From NCBI GenBank assembly GCA_903853895.1, contig CAINUX010000095.1, positions 1 through 40,549 on the forward strand: a stretch of 40,549 bases of DNA, in the 5' to 3' direction. The notes beneath the pieces are model-generated. The model searched no databases. It saw only the letters and a program-made list of their open reading frames with translations, and had not been told where the DNA came from. Each line of letters opens with the position of its first letter. Within the stretch, counting starts at the first letter, position 1. This stretch comes from an uncultured beta proteobacterium (lineage in GTDB: Bacteria; Pseudomonadota; Gammaproteobacteria; Burkholderiales; Burkholderiaceae_C). Shown piece after piece: positions 27,981-35,044 of this stretch. Made by a program: the position numbers and the translations under genes.

Positions 27981-29783
27981 ATGGACTATCGATTGATCGG
28001 GTTTGTGCTATTTTTGCTATTGCTGGGCGGTGGCTTCATCGTCCAGTTGCGCTTCATGGTGCGAAGGCGCACCGCCGATTTGCTGCAAGAGCTGAGCGCT
28101 ATGCGAGCGCAAAACGCGGAACTAGAGGTGGCTAACCATCACATGGAAGATCTGTTGGATGTGCGAACGGGTGAATTGACTGCGGCCAAGGCGCTGACCG
28201 AATCTGCCAACATATCGAAGAGCAACTTTCTGGCCAACATGAGCCACGAAGTTCGCACACCTGTGACTACCATCGTTGGTTTGACACATCTGATGCGCCG
28301 TGCGGGGATCAGCCCCGAGCAAACCGAACGCTTTGACAAGATCGAAAGCGCCGCCACGCACCTGCTGTGCATCCTCAGTGACATCCTTGATATTTCCAAG
28401 ATGGAAGCTGGAAACCTTAGCTTGGAATACACCAACTTTGCACTGAGCGATGTGCTCGAAAAAGTGCACTCCGCGACAGCAGAAGGTGCCCTGGCCAAGG
28501 GGCTCACGATATCTGTGGACCCCGACGGGGTTCCAAGCTGGTTGTATGGCGATCCGGCGCGGTTGCGCCAGGCGCTGCTCGGCCTTGCTGGGAACGCCCT
28601 CAGATTCACCGAACAGGGCAGCATTGCGCTGCGCTTGGTCCTACTTGAAGAGCAAGGCGACGATATTCTGGTTCGCTTTGAAGTCCAGGACAGCGGACGG
28701 GGCATGGAGCCTGAGGAGGTGACGTGCCTGTTCCAGGCTTTTGAGCAGGCGGATGCGGCCAACGCCCGAAAGTCTGGCGGCACAGGGCTTGGTTTGACCA
28801 TTGCGCGCCAATTGGCTGTGCTAATGAAGGGGCAGGCGGGAGGCTCGAGTACGCCGGGACGCGGTAGCACCTTCTGGTTCACCGCCTGGATCCAGCGAGG
28901 TCAGGGAGTCATGCCTGCTGTTACCAACAGCCCTGTTCAGGACGCAGAAGCCCAGTTGCGGGAGCGCTACGCTGGAGCGCGTATCTTGTTGGCAGAAGAC
29001 AATGCGGTCAATCGTGAAGTGGCGCTGGAGATGCTCAACAGTGTGGGACTGGTCGTTGATACTGCTATCGACGGTTTTGAGGCCGTGGACAAGGCCCGTA
29101 GCCACACCTATGCGCTGATCCTGATGGACATGCAGATGCCAAAAATGAATGGGCTGGAAGCCACCCGAGCCATCCGCTTGTTGCCGGGTCAGGCCGAAAC
29201 TCCCATTGTGGCAATGACCGCCAACACTTTTGACAAAGACCGACAGGCCTGCATGCAAGCGGGTATGAACGACTTTGTCAGCAAGCCAACGGATCCGGAC
29301 ACGCTGTACGCAACGCTGATGACCTGGTTGTCTCACCGAGCAAACGCCCAGCGCGCCATACCCGCCCACGCGCCGCGTGCCGTACCGACAACACCACCGG
29401 TAGCTATCGACACGATACCTTGGGTGGGGCGATTGCAAAGCGTGCCTGGACTTGATATGCAATCGGGGCTGTCGCAGGTGCGCGGAAATACCGACCGCTA
29501 TCGCCTGATGTTGCTGGCGTTTCTCAAAAGCCACGGGCACGAGCCTGTCGAACTGGCCGACGCATTGGCCGCCAATGATCGGGTCGCTATCAAGGAAGTG
29601 GTCCATTCGCTCAAAGTATCGGGCGCAAGCATTGGTGCGCTGCGCGTCAGTGAGGTGGCGACATCGTTGGATACTGCCCTGCGCAAGAACGCACCGCGGG
29701 CTGAAGTGGATGCCTACTGCACCACCCTGATTGCGAAGCTGGGGCCTCTGGTGGAGGGTATTCAATGGGCGTTGAAGGAATAG
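27981..29783 (+). CDS. Orphan hybrid sensor histidine kinase
   Basis: 600 residues. One N-terminal membrane helix (about 5-24), a coiled-coil linker (about 33-78), then HisKA with His89 in 'ANMSHEVRTP', HATPase_c (from about 190: 'LAGNALRFTEQGS', 'GGTGLGLTIARQL'), a receiver with Asp383 in 'ILMDMQMPKMNG' and 'FVSKPTDPD', and a C-terminal Hpt domain with His542 in 'VVHSLKVSGASIG'. There is no visible PAS, GAF, HAMP or periplasmic input domain, so any signal must reach it through the membrane helix or coiled coil. All phosphorelay residues are intact. The frame is open to 27945, overlapping maeB by 20 bp; the ATG at 27981 is preferred because the membrane helix follows it directly. No separate response regulator is nearby. 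Confidence 0.9.
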   Translation: MDYRLIGFVLFLLLLGGGFIVQLRFMVRRRTADLLQELSAMRAQNAELEVANHHMEDLLDVRTGELTAAKALTESANISKSNFLANMSHEVRTPVTTIVGLTHLMRRAGISPEQTERFDKIESAATHLLCILSDILDISKMEAGNLSLEYTNFALSDVLEKVHSATAEGALAKGLTISVDPDGVPSWLYGDPARLRQALLGLAGNALRFTEQGSIALRLVLLEEQGDDILVRFEVQDSGRGMEPEEVTCLFQAFEQADAANARKSGGTGLGLTIARQLAVLMKGQAGGSSTPGRGSTFWFTAWIQRGQGVMPAVTNSPVQDAEAQLRERYAGARILLAEDNAVNREVALEMLNSVGLVVDTAIDGFEAVDKARSHTYALILMDMQMPKMNGLEATRAIRLLPGQAETPIVAMTANTFDKDRQACMQAGMNDFVSKPTDPDTLYATLMTWLSHRANAQRAIPAHAPRAVPTTPPVAIDTIPWVGRLQSVPGLDMQSGLSQVRGNTDRYRLMLLAFLKSHGHEPVELADALAANDRVAIKEVVHSLKVSGASIGALRVSEVATSLDTALRKNAPRAEVDAYCTTLIAKLGPLVEGIQWALKE

Positions 29784-29862
29784 TGGCGACAGGTTGGGCT
29801 TGAGAACGATTTACACTAAAGGGTTTTCCCCAAGTTCGTTTTGAATCATCGCAAGGGCCCCC

Positions 29863-30639
29863 ATGAGTGCATTTCTGGAAGAAACCGTATTGAGCGTCCA
29901 CCACTGGACCGACCGCCTGTTCAGCTTCACCACCACGCGTGACCCGGCGCTGCGCTTTTCCAACGGGCACTTCACGATGATCGGGCTGCGCCTGGAAACC
30001 GGAAAGCCCCTGCTGCGTGCCTACAGCATCGTCAGCGCCAACTATGAAGACCATCTGGAATTTCTGAGCATCAAGGTGCAGGATGGCCCGCTGACCTCGC
30101 GCCTGCAGCACATCAAGGTAGGCGACAAGATTGTGGTGGGCCGCAAGCCCACCGGCACCCTGCTGATCGACTACCTGCTCCCGGGCAAGACGCTGTACCT
30201 GCTGGGCACCGGCACCGGCTTGGCGCCGTTTTTGAGCATCGTGCGCGACCCCGAAACCTATGAAAAATTCGAAAAAGTGGTGCTGGTGCATGGTGTGCGC
30301 GAAGTGGCCGAGCTGGCCTATATGGACTACCTGACCATTGACCTGCCGGCCAACGAATTCCTTGGTGAAATGGTCACCAAGCAGATGCACTACTTCCCCA
30401 CGGTCACGCGCGAAACCTTCAAGAACCGGGGCCGCATTCCCGACCTCTTTGAAGCCGGGACCATCGAAGCCGAGTTTGGACTGCCCAAGCTCAATCCCGA
30501 GACCGACCGCGTGATGCTGTGCGGCAGCCCTGCAATGCTGCGCGACCTCAAGCACATGCTGGAGAAGCGCGGCTTCATGGAAGGCAACACCACCAAGCAG
30601 GCCGATTTTGTGATTGAACGGGCATTTGCCGAGCAATAA
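29863..30639 (+). CDS. fpr: Ferredoxin--NADP reductase
   Basis: 258 residues, subclass of bacterial Fpr. FAD-binding 'RAYSIVSANY' (Arg52, Tyr54, Ser55), NADP-binding 'GTGTGLAPF' (115-123), 'VLVHGVREVAELAY', 'FPTVTRE' and 'MLCGSPAML'. The C-terminus ends 'FVIERAFAEQ', the aromatic-containing extension of this subclass. It moves electrons between NADPH and ferredoxin or flavodoxin. In this cluster it may serve the same ferredoxin pool as the por operon, giving two routes to NADP(H). The ATG at 29863 is 79 bp after the histidine kinase stop, with GGG-rich sequence upstream but no perfect ribosome site. Confidence 0.93.
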   Translation: MSAFLEETVLSVHHWTDRLFSFTTTRDPALRFSNGHFTMIGLRLETGKPLLRAYSIVSANYEDHLEFLSIKVQDGPLTSRLQHIKVGDKIVVGRKPTGTLLIDYLLPGKTLYLLGTGTGLAPFLSIVRDPETYEKFEKVVLVHGVREVAELAYMDYLTIDLPANEFLGEMVTKQMHYFPTVTRETFKNRGRIPDLFEAGTIEAEFGLPKLNPETDRVMLCGSPAMLRDLKHMLEKRGFMEGNTTKQADFVIERAFAEQ

Positions 30640-30681
30640 GCCGCTGACACTACTACTACGCTCTTTGAAAACCAGGCCACC

Positions 30682-31686
30682 ATGACACATTACGACCTCT
30701 ACGCCATCGGCAACGCGTTGGTAGATTCCGAATACGAAGTGACCGATGCGCAATTGCAGACCATGGGCGTTGAGAAGCGGCACATGACGCTGATTGATCT
30801 GGATCGGCGCGCAGCGCTTCTGTCCCATGTGCATGGCGCGCATGCGCGGCGCACGGGCGGTGGCTCGGCGGGTAACACCGTGGTGGCAGTGGCGCAGTTG
30901 GGCGGCCGTGCCTTTTACTCGTGCCGCGTGGCCGACGACGAACTGGGGGCCTTCTACCGGGAAGACTTGGTGGCCAACGGAGTGGCCACCAACCTGACCC
31001 ACACCAAGCCGGCCCCAGGCCAGACTGGCAGCTGCATGGTGATGGTGACGCCGGATGCTGAACGCAGTATGAGCACGTTTCTGGGGGCGACTGCCCACCT
31101 GGACCACCACGCCTTGCATCCGCACGACATTGCGCGCTCCAAGGTGTACTACATGGAAGGCTACCTGGCCGCATCCCCCACGGGTCTGGATGCCGCGCTG
31201 CAGGGTCGGGCCATGGCCCGGGAGGCGGGCGTTGCATTGGCGGCAACGCTGAGCGATATGAGCATGATTAATTTCTGCCGTGCCGGACTCGATGCCATGG
31301 TGGGTGACGGTCTGGACTATCTGTTCTGTAACGAGGAAGAAGCCCAGGTCTGGTGCGGTTCGCAGGACCTGGATGTGTTCTGCCAGCAGGTGAGCCAGGC
31401 CGCGCGCACGGTGTGCTTGACCCGTGGCGCCAAAGGCTGCCTGTTGCTCGAAGGTGGGCAGCGCACTACCGTGCCCGCATCCAGCGTCACGGCCAAGGAC
31501 ACCAATGGTGCGGGTGATATGTTTGCCGGTGCATTTCTGTATGCAGTGACCCATGGCCACAGCCACGCGCAGGCAGCCTGGCTGGCCAATCAGGCCGCCG
31601 GCCGGGTGGTCACACAATATGGCAATCGTTTGAATGCCGAGGCCATGGCCGAGATCAAGACGCAATTCGCGCAACACATCGGCTGA
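30682..31686 (+). CDS. PfkB family carbohydrate/nucleoside kinase
   Basis: 334 residues. N-terminal 'YDLYAIGNALVDSEYEV', the substrate lid region 'TGGGSAGNTVVAVAQLGG', 'GQTGSCMVMVTPDAERSM' and the PfkB signature with catalytic Asp279 in 'DTNGAGDMFAGAFL'. 'GNALVD' and 'GGSAGNT' are like adenosine-kinase and related sugar kinases, and proteobacterial proteins of this kind are often annotated adenosine kinase. The phosphorylated substrate is not certain. It starts 42 bp after fpr and ends the rightward cluster. The 3' end is followed by a repeat hairpin. Confidence 0.88.
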   Translation: MTHYDLYAIGNALVDSEYEVTDAQLQTMGVEKRHMTLIDLDRRAALLSHVHGAHARRTGGGSAGNTVVAVAQLGGRAFYSCRVADDELGAFYREDLVANGVATNLTHTKPAPGQTGSCMVMVTPDAERSMSTFLGATAHLDHHALHPHDIARSKVYYMEGYLAASPTGLDAALQGRAMAREAGVALAATLSDMSMINFCRAGLDAMVGDGLDYLFCNEEEAQVWCGSQDLDVFCQQVSQAARTVCLTRGAKGCLLLEGGQRTTVPASSVTAKDTNGAGDMFAGAFLYAVTHGHSHAQAAWLANQAAGRVVTQYGNRLNAEAMAEIKTQFAQHIG

Positions 31687-31715
31687 TGCCCGGCTGAGTG
31701 GCTGGCGCCTGAACT

Positions 31716-31797
31716 AGGCCCCCACGCTTGTCGCTTCGCGTACTGCGCTGCCCCCCGCGGGGGTGTTCGCCGTCTTGGGGCGGCCCGGCGACGGCCT
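31716..31797 (+). repeat. Comamonadaceae-type intergenic repeat with GC hairpin
   Basis: AGGCC (31716-31720) to GGCCT (31793-31797) encloses CCCACGCTTGTCGCTTCGCG, a GC hairpin CCCCCGCGGGGG (31752-31763), and TTGGGGCGGCCCGGCG. From memory, near-identical sequences are scattered through many Comamonadaceae genomes. It lies between the convergent PfkB and DUF2799 genes and could end both transcripts. Confidence 0.6.
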
Positions 31798-32329
31798 AAG
31801 GAGCCAGCATTTGTTGTTGTATCAGCAGCCTGCGCAGACGAAACTGCTCGCGGTCGATGTGGCGCAGGTCGTCACGCAGGTTCTTTTTTTCGTCGTCGCT
31901 CTTGGACGCTTCCAGGCGTGCCTGCAACCGCGACGACTCCTGCCCATTGCGCTGCAATAGCTCTTGCATACGGTGGACTTGCATGCCCAGGTCAAGGTAG
32001 TGCGAGAACCCGGCGAAGCCTGTCTGGCCCTGGCATACCGATGCCTTGCCGTAGTTGCCCTGCACGCCCTCGCGCCAGCCATTGGACGGAGTACAGAATT
32101 GAATGATGCCAGCATCCCATCCCCGCCGATAGGCCTGCGCGTTGGGCACGACGCCTGCCTTACCGCAGTCTTCGGTGTAGCTCGCAATGCGCTGCTCGCT
32201 CACGCCCGCCGATCCATCGGCCATTCCCACACGGGTCCAGTCGGCGACTTTGCATTCGGACACAGACATGGATTCACAGCCTGCCAAAGCAAAAGCGAGC
32301 GGGATCAACAAGGCAATGCGAGTGTTCAT
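31796..32329 (-). CDS. DUF2799 lipoprotein
   Basis: 177 residues with a lipoprotein signal ending Leu-Ala-Gly-Cys at residues 15-18 (Cys18 lipidated). The body has the DUF2799 pattern: 'SECKVADWTRVGMADGSAG', 'YTEDCGKAGVVPNAQAYRRGWDAGI', 'FCTPSNGWREGVQGNYGK', then a charged helical tail (about 125-177) likely to be coiled coil. The family has unknown function in the outer membrane or periplasm. The frame continues 36 codons 5' without a signal peptide, so the ATG at 32329 is chosen. It diverges from the oxygenase-like gene at 32399. Confidence 0.8.
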   Translation of the reverse strand: MNTRIALLIPLAFALAGCESMSVSECKVADWTRVGMADGSAGVSEQRIASYTEDCGKAGVVPNAQAYRRGWDAGIIQFCTPSNGWREGVQGNYGKASVCQGQTGFAGFSHYLDLGMQVHRMQELLQRNGQESSRLQARLEASKSDDEKKNLRDDLRHIDREQFRLRRLLIQQQMLAP

Positions 32330-32398
32330 GGCAAAGAATAATACTCCCGCTGCGGTGATCGAGCATGCGGGTTGCTCAGTTTGAATACACTGGTCCAG

Positions 32399-33178
32399 AT
32401 GAGTCACCCCGCGCAACGACACCGCGAGCGATACCAACTTGCGTCCTATTTCTGGAGTGGCGATGCCATGCGCAGTCGCAGTGTGAGTGGCGTCGTTCTT
32501 TCAGGTACGGTCAACATACCGGCGCCCTCTGCAAGGCAAGTAGCAGATTGGCAACGGGATGTATCGCAGCGCCTGGGGCTGGAAGCCGGAGACGTCGAAT
32601 CCCTGTCCTTGGCGCGAGCGCGTGTGCGCTGGCCGGACTACAAGCACTGCGTGCAGGCGGCGTCTGACTGGACGCGTGCACTCGGTCTGCAGGACGTGCT
32701 GGCCTCCAGCGACGTCGCCCTGATGGCTTGCCGCGGTGCGCGGTACCACAACGATGGAGCGCAGTACGGTGGCGCAGCCTTTTGCAATCTCTTTCTGAGC
32801 GAGGACCGGGGACTGGACGTGCACTTCCCCGTCATAGGCCAGCGCATCCCACTGACCAGGGGCACTGTGATGGTCTTCGATACTGGCCAGCCCCACGCCG
32901 TCATACCGCGCCATAGCGTCAGCTACGACGCCGCCGACTTCCCCAGCGAACTGGATTGCACCCAGGTATTCCTGACCTGGGAACTGCCAATCGAGAATGC
33001 CCACGTTGCACAAGCACTTGGGATTGCCTTCGATACTGACCCGCCGACCGCGCTGCGATTGGGGGAAGAGCAAGTCTGGGTGAACGGCGCGCCGGCCACC
33101 GTGTGTCCGCAATCAGGCCGGCTATCGTCTGTCAACCAGTCCCTGCACGATCCGGCGGATGACCGGAGCCACCAGTAA
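32399..33178 (+). CDS. Putative 2-oxoglutarate/Fe(II)-dependent oxygenase
   Basis: 259 residues. An iron triad fits: His117 and Asp119 in 'ARYHNDGAQYGG', and His166 in 'DTGQPHAVIPR', 47 residues later, with Arg171 as possible 2-oxoglutarate ligand. 'FCNLFLSEDRGLDVHFP' and 'LTRGTVMVFDTGQPH' resemble the double-stranded beta helix of this superfamily, but I do not recognise a named family. The C-terminal about 20 residues ('SSVNQSLHDPADDRSHQ') are encoded over the 3' end of the convergent DUF2798 pseudogene, so the tail may be a recent extension. No partner gene is evident. Confidence 0.6.
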   Translation: MSHPAQRHRERYQLASYFWSGDAMRSRSVSGVVLSGTVNIPAPSARQVADWQRDVSQRLGLEAGDVESLSLARARVRWPDYKHCVQAASDWTRALGLQDVLASSDVALMACRGARYHNDGAQYGGAAFCNLFLSEDRGLDVHFPVIGQRIPLTRGTVMVFDTGQPHAVIPRHSVSYDAADFPSELDCTQVFLTWELPIENAHVAQALGIAFDTDPPTALRLGEEQVWVNGAPATVCPQSGRLSSVNQSLHDPADDRSHQ

Positions 33179-33385
33179 CACCAGAGGAAATGCCACCAGC
33201 CATGCGGTCAGCCAGGCGCCGGTTCAAAGGTTTAGAAAGTTGGCCACCGGGCCGGCCGCGCGGAAAGCAGCAATGGCGGAAACCACCAGCGACATCAGCC
33301 CGGACAGAATCAGGCCGAATAATACGGGGGTAAAGGCCTGCGCCCCGGCCTGCGCCCCGGCCTGCGCCCCGGCCTGCGCCATCAT
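33122..33385 (-). pseudogene. DUF2798 membrane protein, broken by an in-frame stop
   Basis: The frame starts at 33385 ('MMAQAG'), then reads 'FTPVLFGLILSGLMSLVVSA' and 'FRAAGPVANFLNL', meets TGA at 33226-33224, and continues in the same frame as 'TGAWLTAWLVAFPLVLL' and 'VAPVIRRIVQGLVDRR' to TAG at 33124. The two halves together match the two-helix DUF2798 fold, where a Trp is usual at or near the stop position (TGG to TGA). The N-terminus carries the 12 bp tandem repeat. It overlaps the oxygenase-like gene tail by 57 bp. Confidence 0.75.
33335..33380. repeat. 12 bp tandem repeat, about 3.8 copies
   Basis: GGCCTGCGCCCC at 33335, 33347 and 33359, then a partial copy GGCCTGCGCC at 33371-33380. 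On the minus strand it encodes repeated Gly-Ala-Gln-Ala in the pseudogene. The multiple of three keeps the frame. Probably replication slippage. Confidence 0.9.
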
Positions 33386-33578
33386 GCCGGGTTGCGACCC
33401 CAGGCGGTTCAGGACAGGCGTTTTGGTGCGCGACGATGCGATGCTGGCGCCCAAGCAGTGCTAAGTTGAGCGTGGGCACGTTCAGGGATTGGAGTAACAG
33501 CAGCCACAGCTCCATCACGGCGGTCGCGGCTATGCCGATGGCTACTGCGTGCAAAATGGCTTTATCAAATGGTGTCAT
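33386..33578 (-). pseudogene. DUF2938 membrane protein remnant with internal deletion
   Basis: The start ATG at 33578 gives 'MTPFDKAILHAVAIGIAATAV', 'MELWLLLLQSLNVPTLNLALLG', the N-terminus of a DUF2938-type membrane protein. Just after, near 33455, the frame shifts and a second frame reads 'GASIASSRTKTPVLNRLGS', like the 'G-x-GIAASRTP...RLRS' near the C-terminus of the family. The middle (about 60-80 residues, by my memory of the family length) is missing. The fragment runs into the DUF2798 frame. Confidence 0.55.
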
Positions 33579-33628
33579 GGATCTTCCTTTCTGGTTGACG
33601 AATTGATTTGGTGAGGGCTATATGCGAA

Positions 33629-33644
33629 TTCAAGTCAACTTGAA
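33629..33644. promoter_or_regulatory. Perfect MerR/SoxR-like operator
   Basis: TTCAAGT-CA-ACTTGAA, perfect 7 bp arms, between the divergent remnants of a MerR regulator and the DUF2938 gene. Read on the minus strand the core TCAAGTTGACTTGA differs from the SoxR box core TCAAGTTAACTTGA at one central base. It is followed 19 bp after TGGATT by CATATA, the over-long spacer used by MerR-family promoters. Confidence 0.6.
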
Positions 33645-33660
33645 ATCCAGACATTTCAAT

Positions 33661-33997
33661 ATGGATATTGCAGAAGTCGCCAAGCGATCCGGCATGCCGG
33701 CCTCGAAGGCTGCGCCGCACCTTCAACCCCGCGGCGCTGGAGCAGCTGGCGCTCATCTCGCTGGGGCAGGAGGCCGGCTTATCGCTGGACGAGATTGCGT
33801 AGATGTTTTCGGCGGATGGACGGCCCAACATCGACCGCAGGATGCTGGCGGCCAAAGCCGATCAGGTCGATACGCTGATCAAGCGGCTGTAGGCCATGCG
33901 CAACGGCCTGCGCCACGCGGTTGACTGCCCAGCACCTAGCCACATGGAATGTCCGTCGTTTCGGCGTTTGCCGAAAGCGCAAGACGATTCCCACTGA
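33661..33997 (+). pseudogene. MerR-family regulator, broken by deletion and two stops
   Basis: The ATG at 33661 opens 'MDIAEVAKRSGMPAS', the start of a MerR helix-turn-helix. The expected 'TLRFYEEKGLI' part is then missing, and the frame changes. From 33713 a second frame reads 'RRTFNPAALEQLALISLGQ', 'EAGLSLDEIA', a TAG at 33800, 'MFSADGRPNIDRRMLAAKAD', 'QVDTLIKRL', a TAG at 33890, then 'AMRNGLRHAVDCPAPSHMEC' and a final stop at 33995. This is a whole regulator with one deletion of roughly 60 bp that shifts the frame and two nonsense codons. The C-terminal Cys-x6-Cys stretch may have bound a metal. Confidence 0.85.
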
Positions 33998-34006
33998 CGA
34001 AGACAA

Positions 34007-34654
34007 TCAATGTCGGGACATCAGTATCCTGTGCAATTCCTTCAGGAAACGGGTGTTCGCCACGTCAGTACTCCACGGCTCCCAGGGAACTCCCCCGTAC
34101 ACACAAACCAATGGGTCGTCCATCAAAGGCGTCACCTGAATGTTCAAAACCGCTCGAACTTCTTCGCGACTCCAACCCGCCACGTGAATCGCCTCACTGG
34201 CAGCGGCCAGGACATCGGCCTTCTTGTGCTTCGCCTTCTCTTCCTTGGTCCACCAGGACACGCCGTACCGTGCAAAGAGCACCCTTTGCATCTGCTCCAT
34301 CATGGCTAAGAATCCGCTACCCAGAATGGGCTTCAGCGGAGAAATCGGATCAAAACCCAGCAAGCCCTCTTCGGCGTCGTGCAGCAGTTCACGCAGCTCG
34401 GCATCGGGATCAAGATGGCACTGCGTTCGCCGTATGTGCAGAACCAACAAGGAGTGCTGTGCAACCGACATGGGCAGTGGCCACACCGAATGGCCGCCCC
34501 ACCGAAACGTGCGCGCCAGACCCAGCGAGAGGTCGGTGTCATCCACATCAGCGAAAGTCGGATCACGCAGATCGATTCGCCGTCCCGAGGGTAGCCGCAC
34601 CCAGGCCCGTTGGGCGCTACCACCTGTGTGTACGGACTTGTTCATGGGCAACAT
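34007..34654 (-). CDS. HD-domain phosphohydrolase-like protein
   Basis: 215 residues. HD-type metal ligands are visible: His67 in 'MSVAQHSLLV', His92-Asp93 in 'ELLHDAEEG' with Glu96/Glu97 nearby, and later acidic residues. 'LARTFRWGGHSVWPL' and 'LGFDPISPLKPILG' are features of the YfbR/HD family of nucleotide phosphohydrolases, as I remember it in Burkholderiales. The likely role is hydrolysis of a nucleotide or phosphate ester, with the substrate unknown. Start uncertain between 34654 and 34645 (second ATG); neither has a good ribosome site. It ends convergently with the MerR pseudogene, 9 bp apart. Confidence 0.7.
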   Translation of the reverse strand: MLPMNKSVHTGGSAQRAWVRLPSGRRIDLRDPTFADVDDTDLSLGLARTFRWGGHSVWPLPMSVAQHSLLVLHIRRTQCHLDPDAELRELLHDAEEGLLGFDPISPLKPILGSGFLAMMEQMQRVLFARYGVSWWTKEEKAKHKKADVLAAASEAIHVAGWSREEVRAVLNIQVTPLMDDPLVCVYGGVPWEPWSTDVANTRFLKELHRILMSRH

Positions 34655-34711
34655 TTTTCATGTGTCGCAATGTGTCTGAAGCGAGCGGAAGTGGTCATTT
34701 GGGCAAACAAG

Positions 34712-35029
34712 CTACTTGGGCTGAGCCCCGCTCAATCCTTGAGGCCCCACCCCCAGGGCATCCAGCTTCTTTGCATACGAATCCCTGCGCTTTGCTGCCT
34801 TCGCAGCTGTTTCGACGGCCACCTGGATGGCTTTGGGCCCCTTTTTTGCAACAGCCTTGATCAAGCCGAACTTGTGAGCAGCATCTGCCTCAGCCCGCTT
34901 GAAAGAGGCGATGAGTTCGGCATGGGCAACGGATTGATTCACAGGGACCTCAATATCTAGAAAGCATGATGCATCACAAGGCGCCGGCGTGGCGACGGAT
35001 AATGACGGCTCCATCACTTTGTGCACCAT
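34712..35029 (-). CDS. Hypothetical protein, helical, Ala/Lys-rich
   Basis: 105 residues, no recognised family. After an unstructured N-terminus ('MEPSLSVATPAPCDASCF') comes a likely long helix rich in Ala, Lys and Glu ('AELIASFKRAEADAAHKFG', 'ETAAKAAKRRDSYAKKLD'). GGGAG lies about 10 bases before the ATG at 35029. Its start is only 15 bp from the divergent OsmC-YcaO start, so promoters of both would overlap coding sequence. The start may instead be the ATG at 35014. Same strand as the HD gene downstream. Confidence 0.5.
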   Translation of the reverse strand: MVHKVMEPSLSVATPAPCDASCFLDIEVPVNQSVAHAELIASFKRAEADAAHKFGLIKAVAKKGPKAIQVAVETAAKAAKRRDSYAKKLDALGVGPQGLSGAQPK

Positions 35030-35044
35030 TTTTGAAATTCTCCC

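Noticed and set aside
29647..31677. 676-codon minus-strand open frame across fpr and the PfkB gene
   Set aside because: Shadow frame over two well-recognised genes; low-complexity translation without motifs.
33224..33226. In-frame TGA of the DUF2798 gene read as selenocysteine
   Set aside because: The adjacent genes are also broken and no selenocysteine insertion structure or redox motif is visible; a Trp-to-stop change is simpler.
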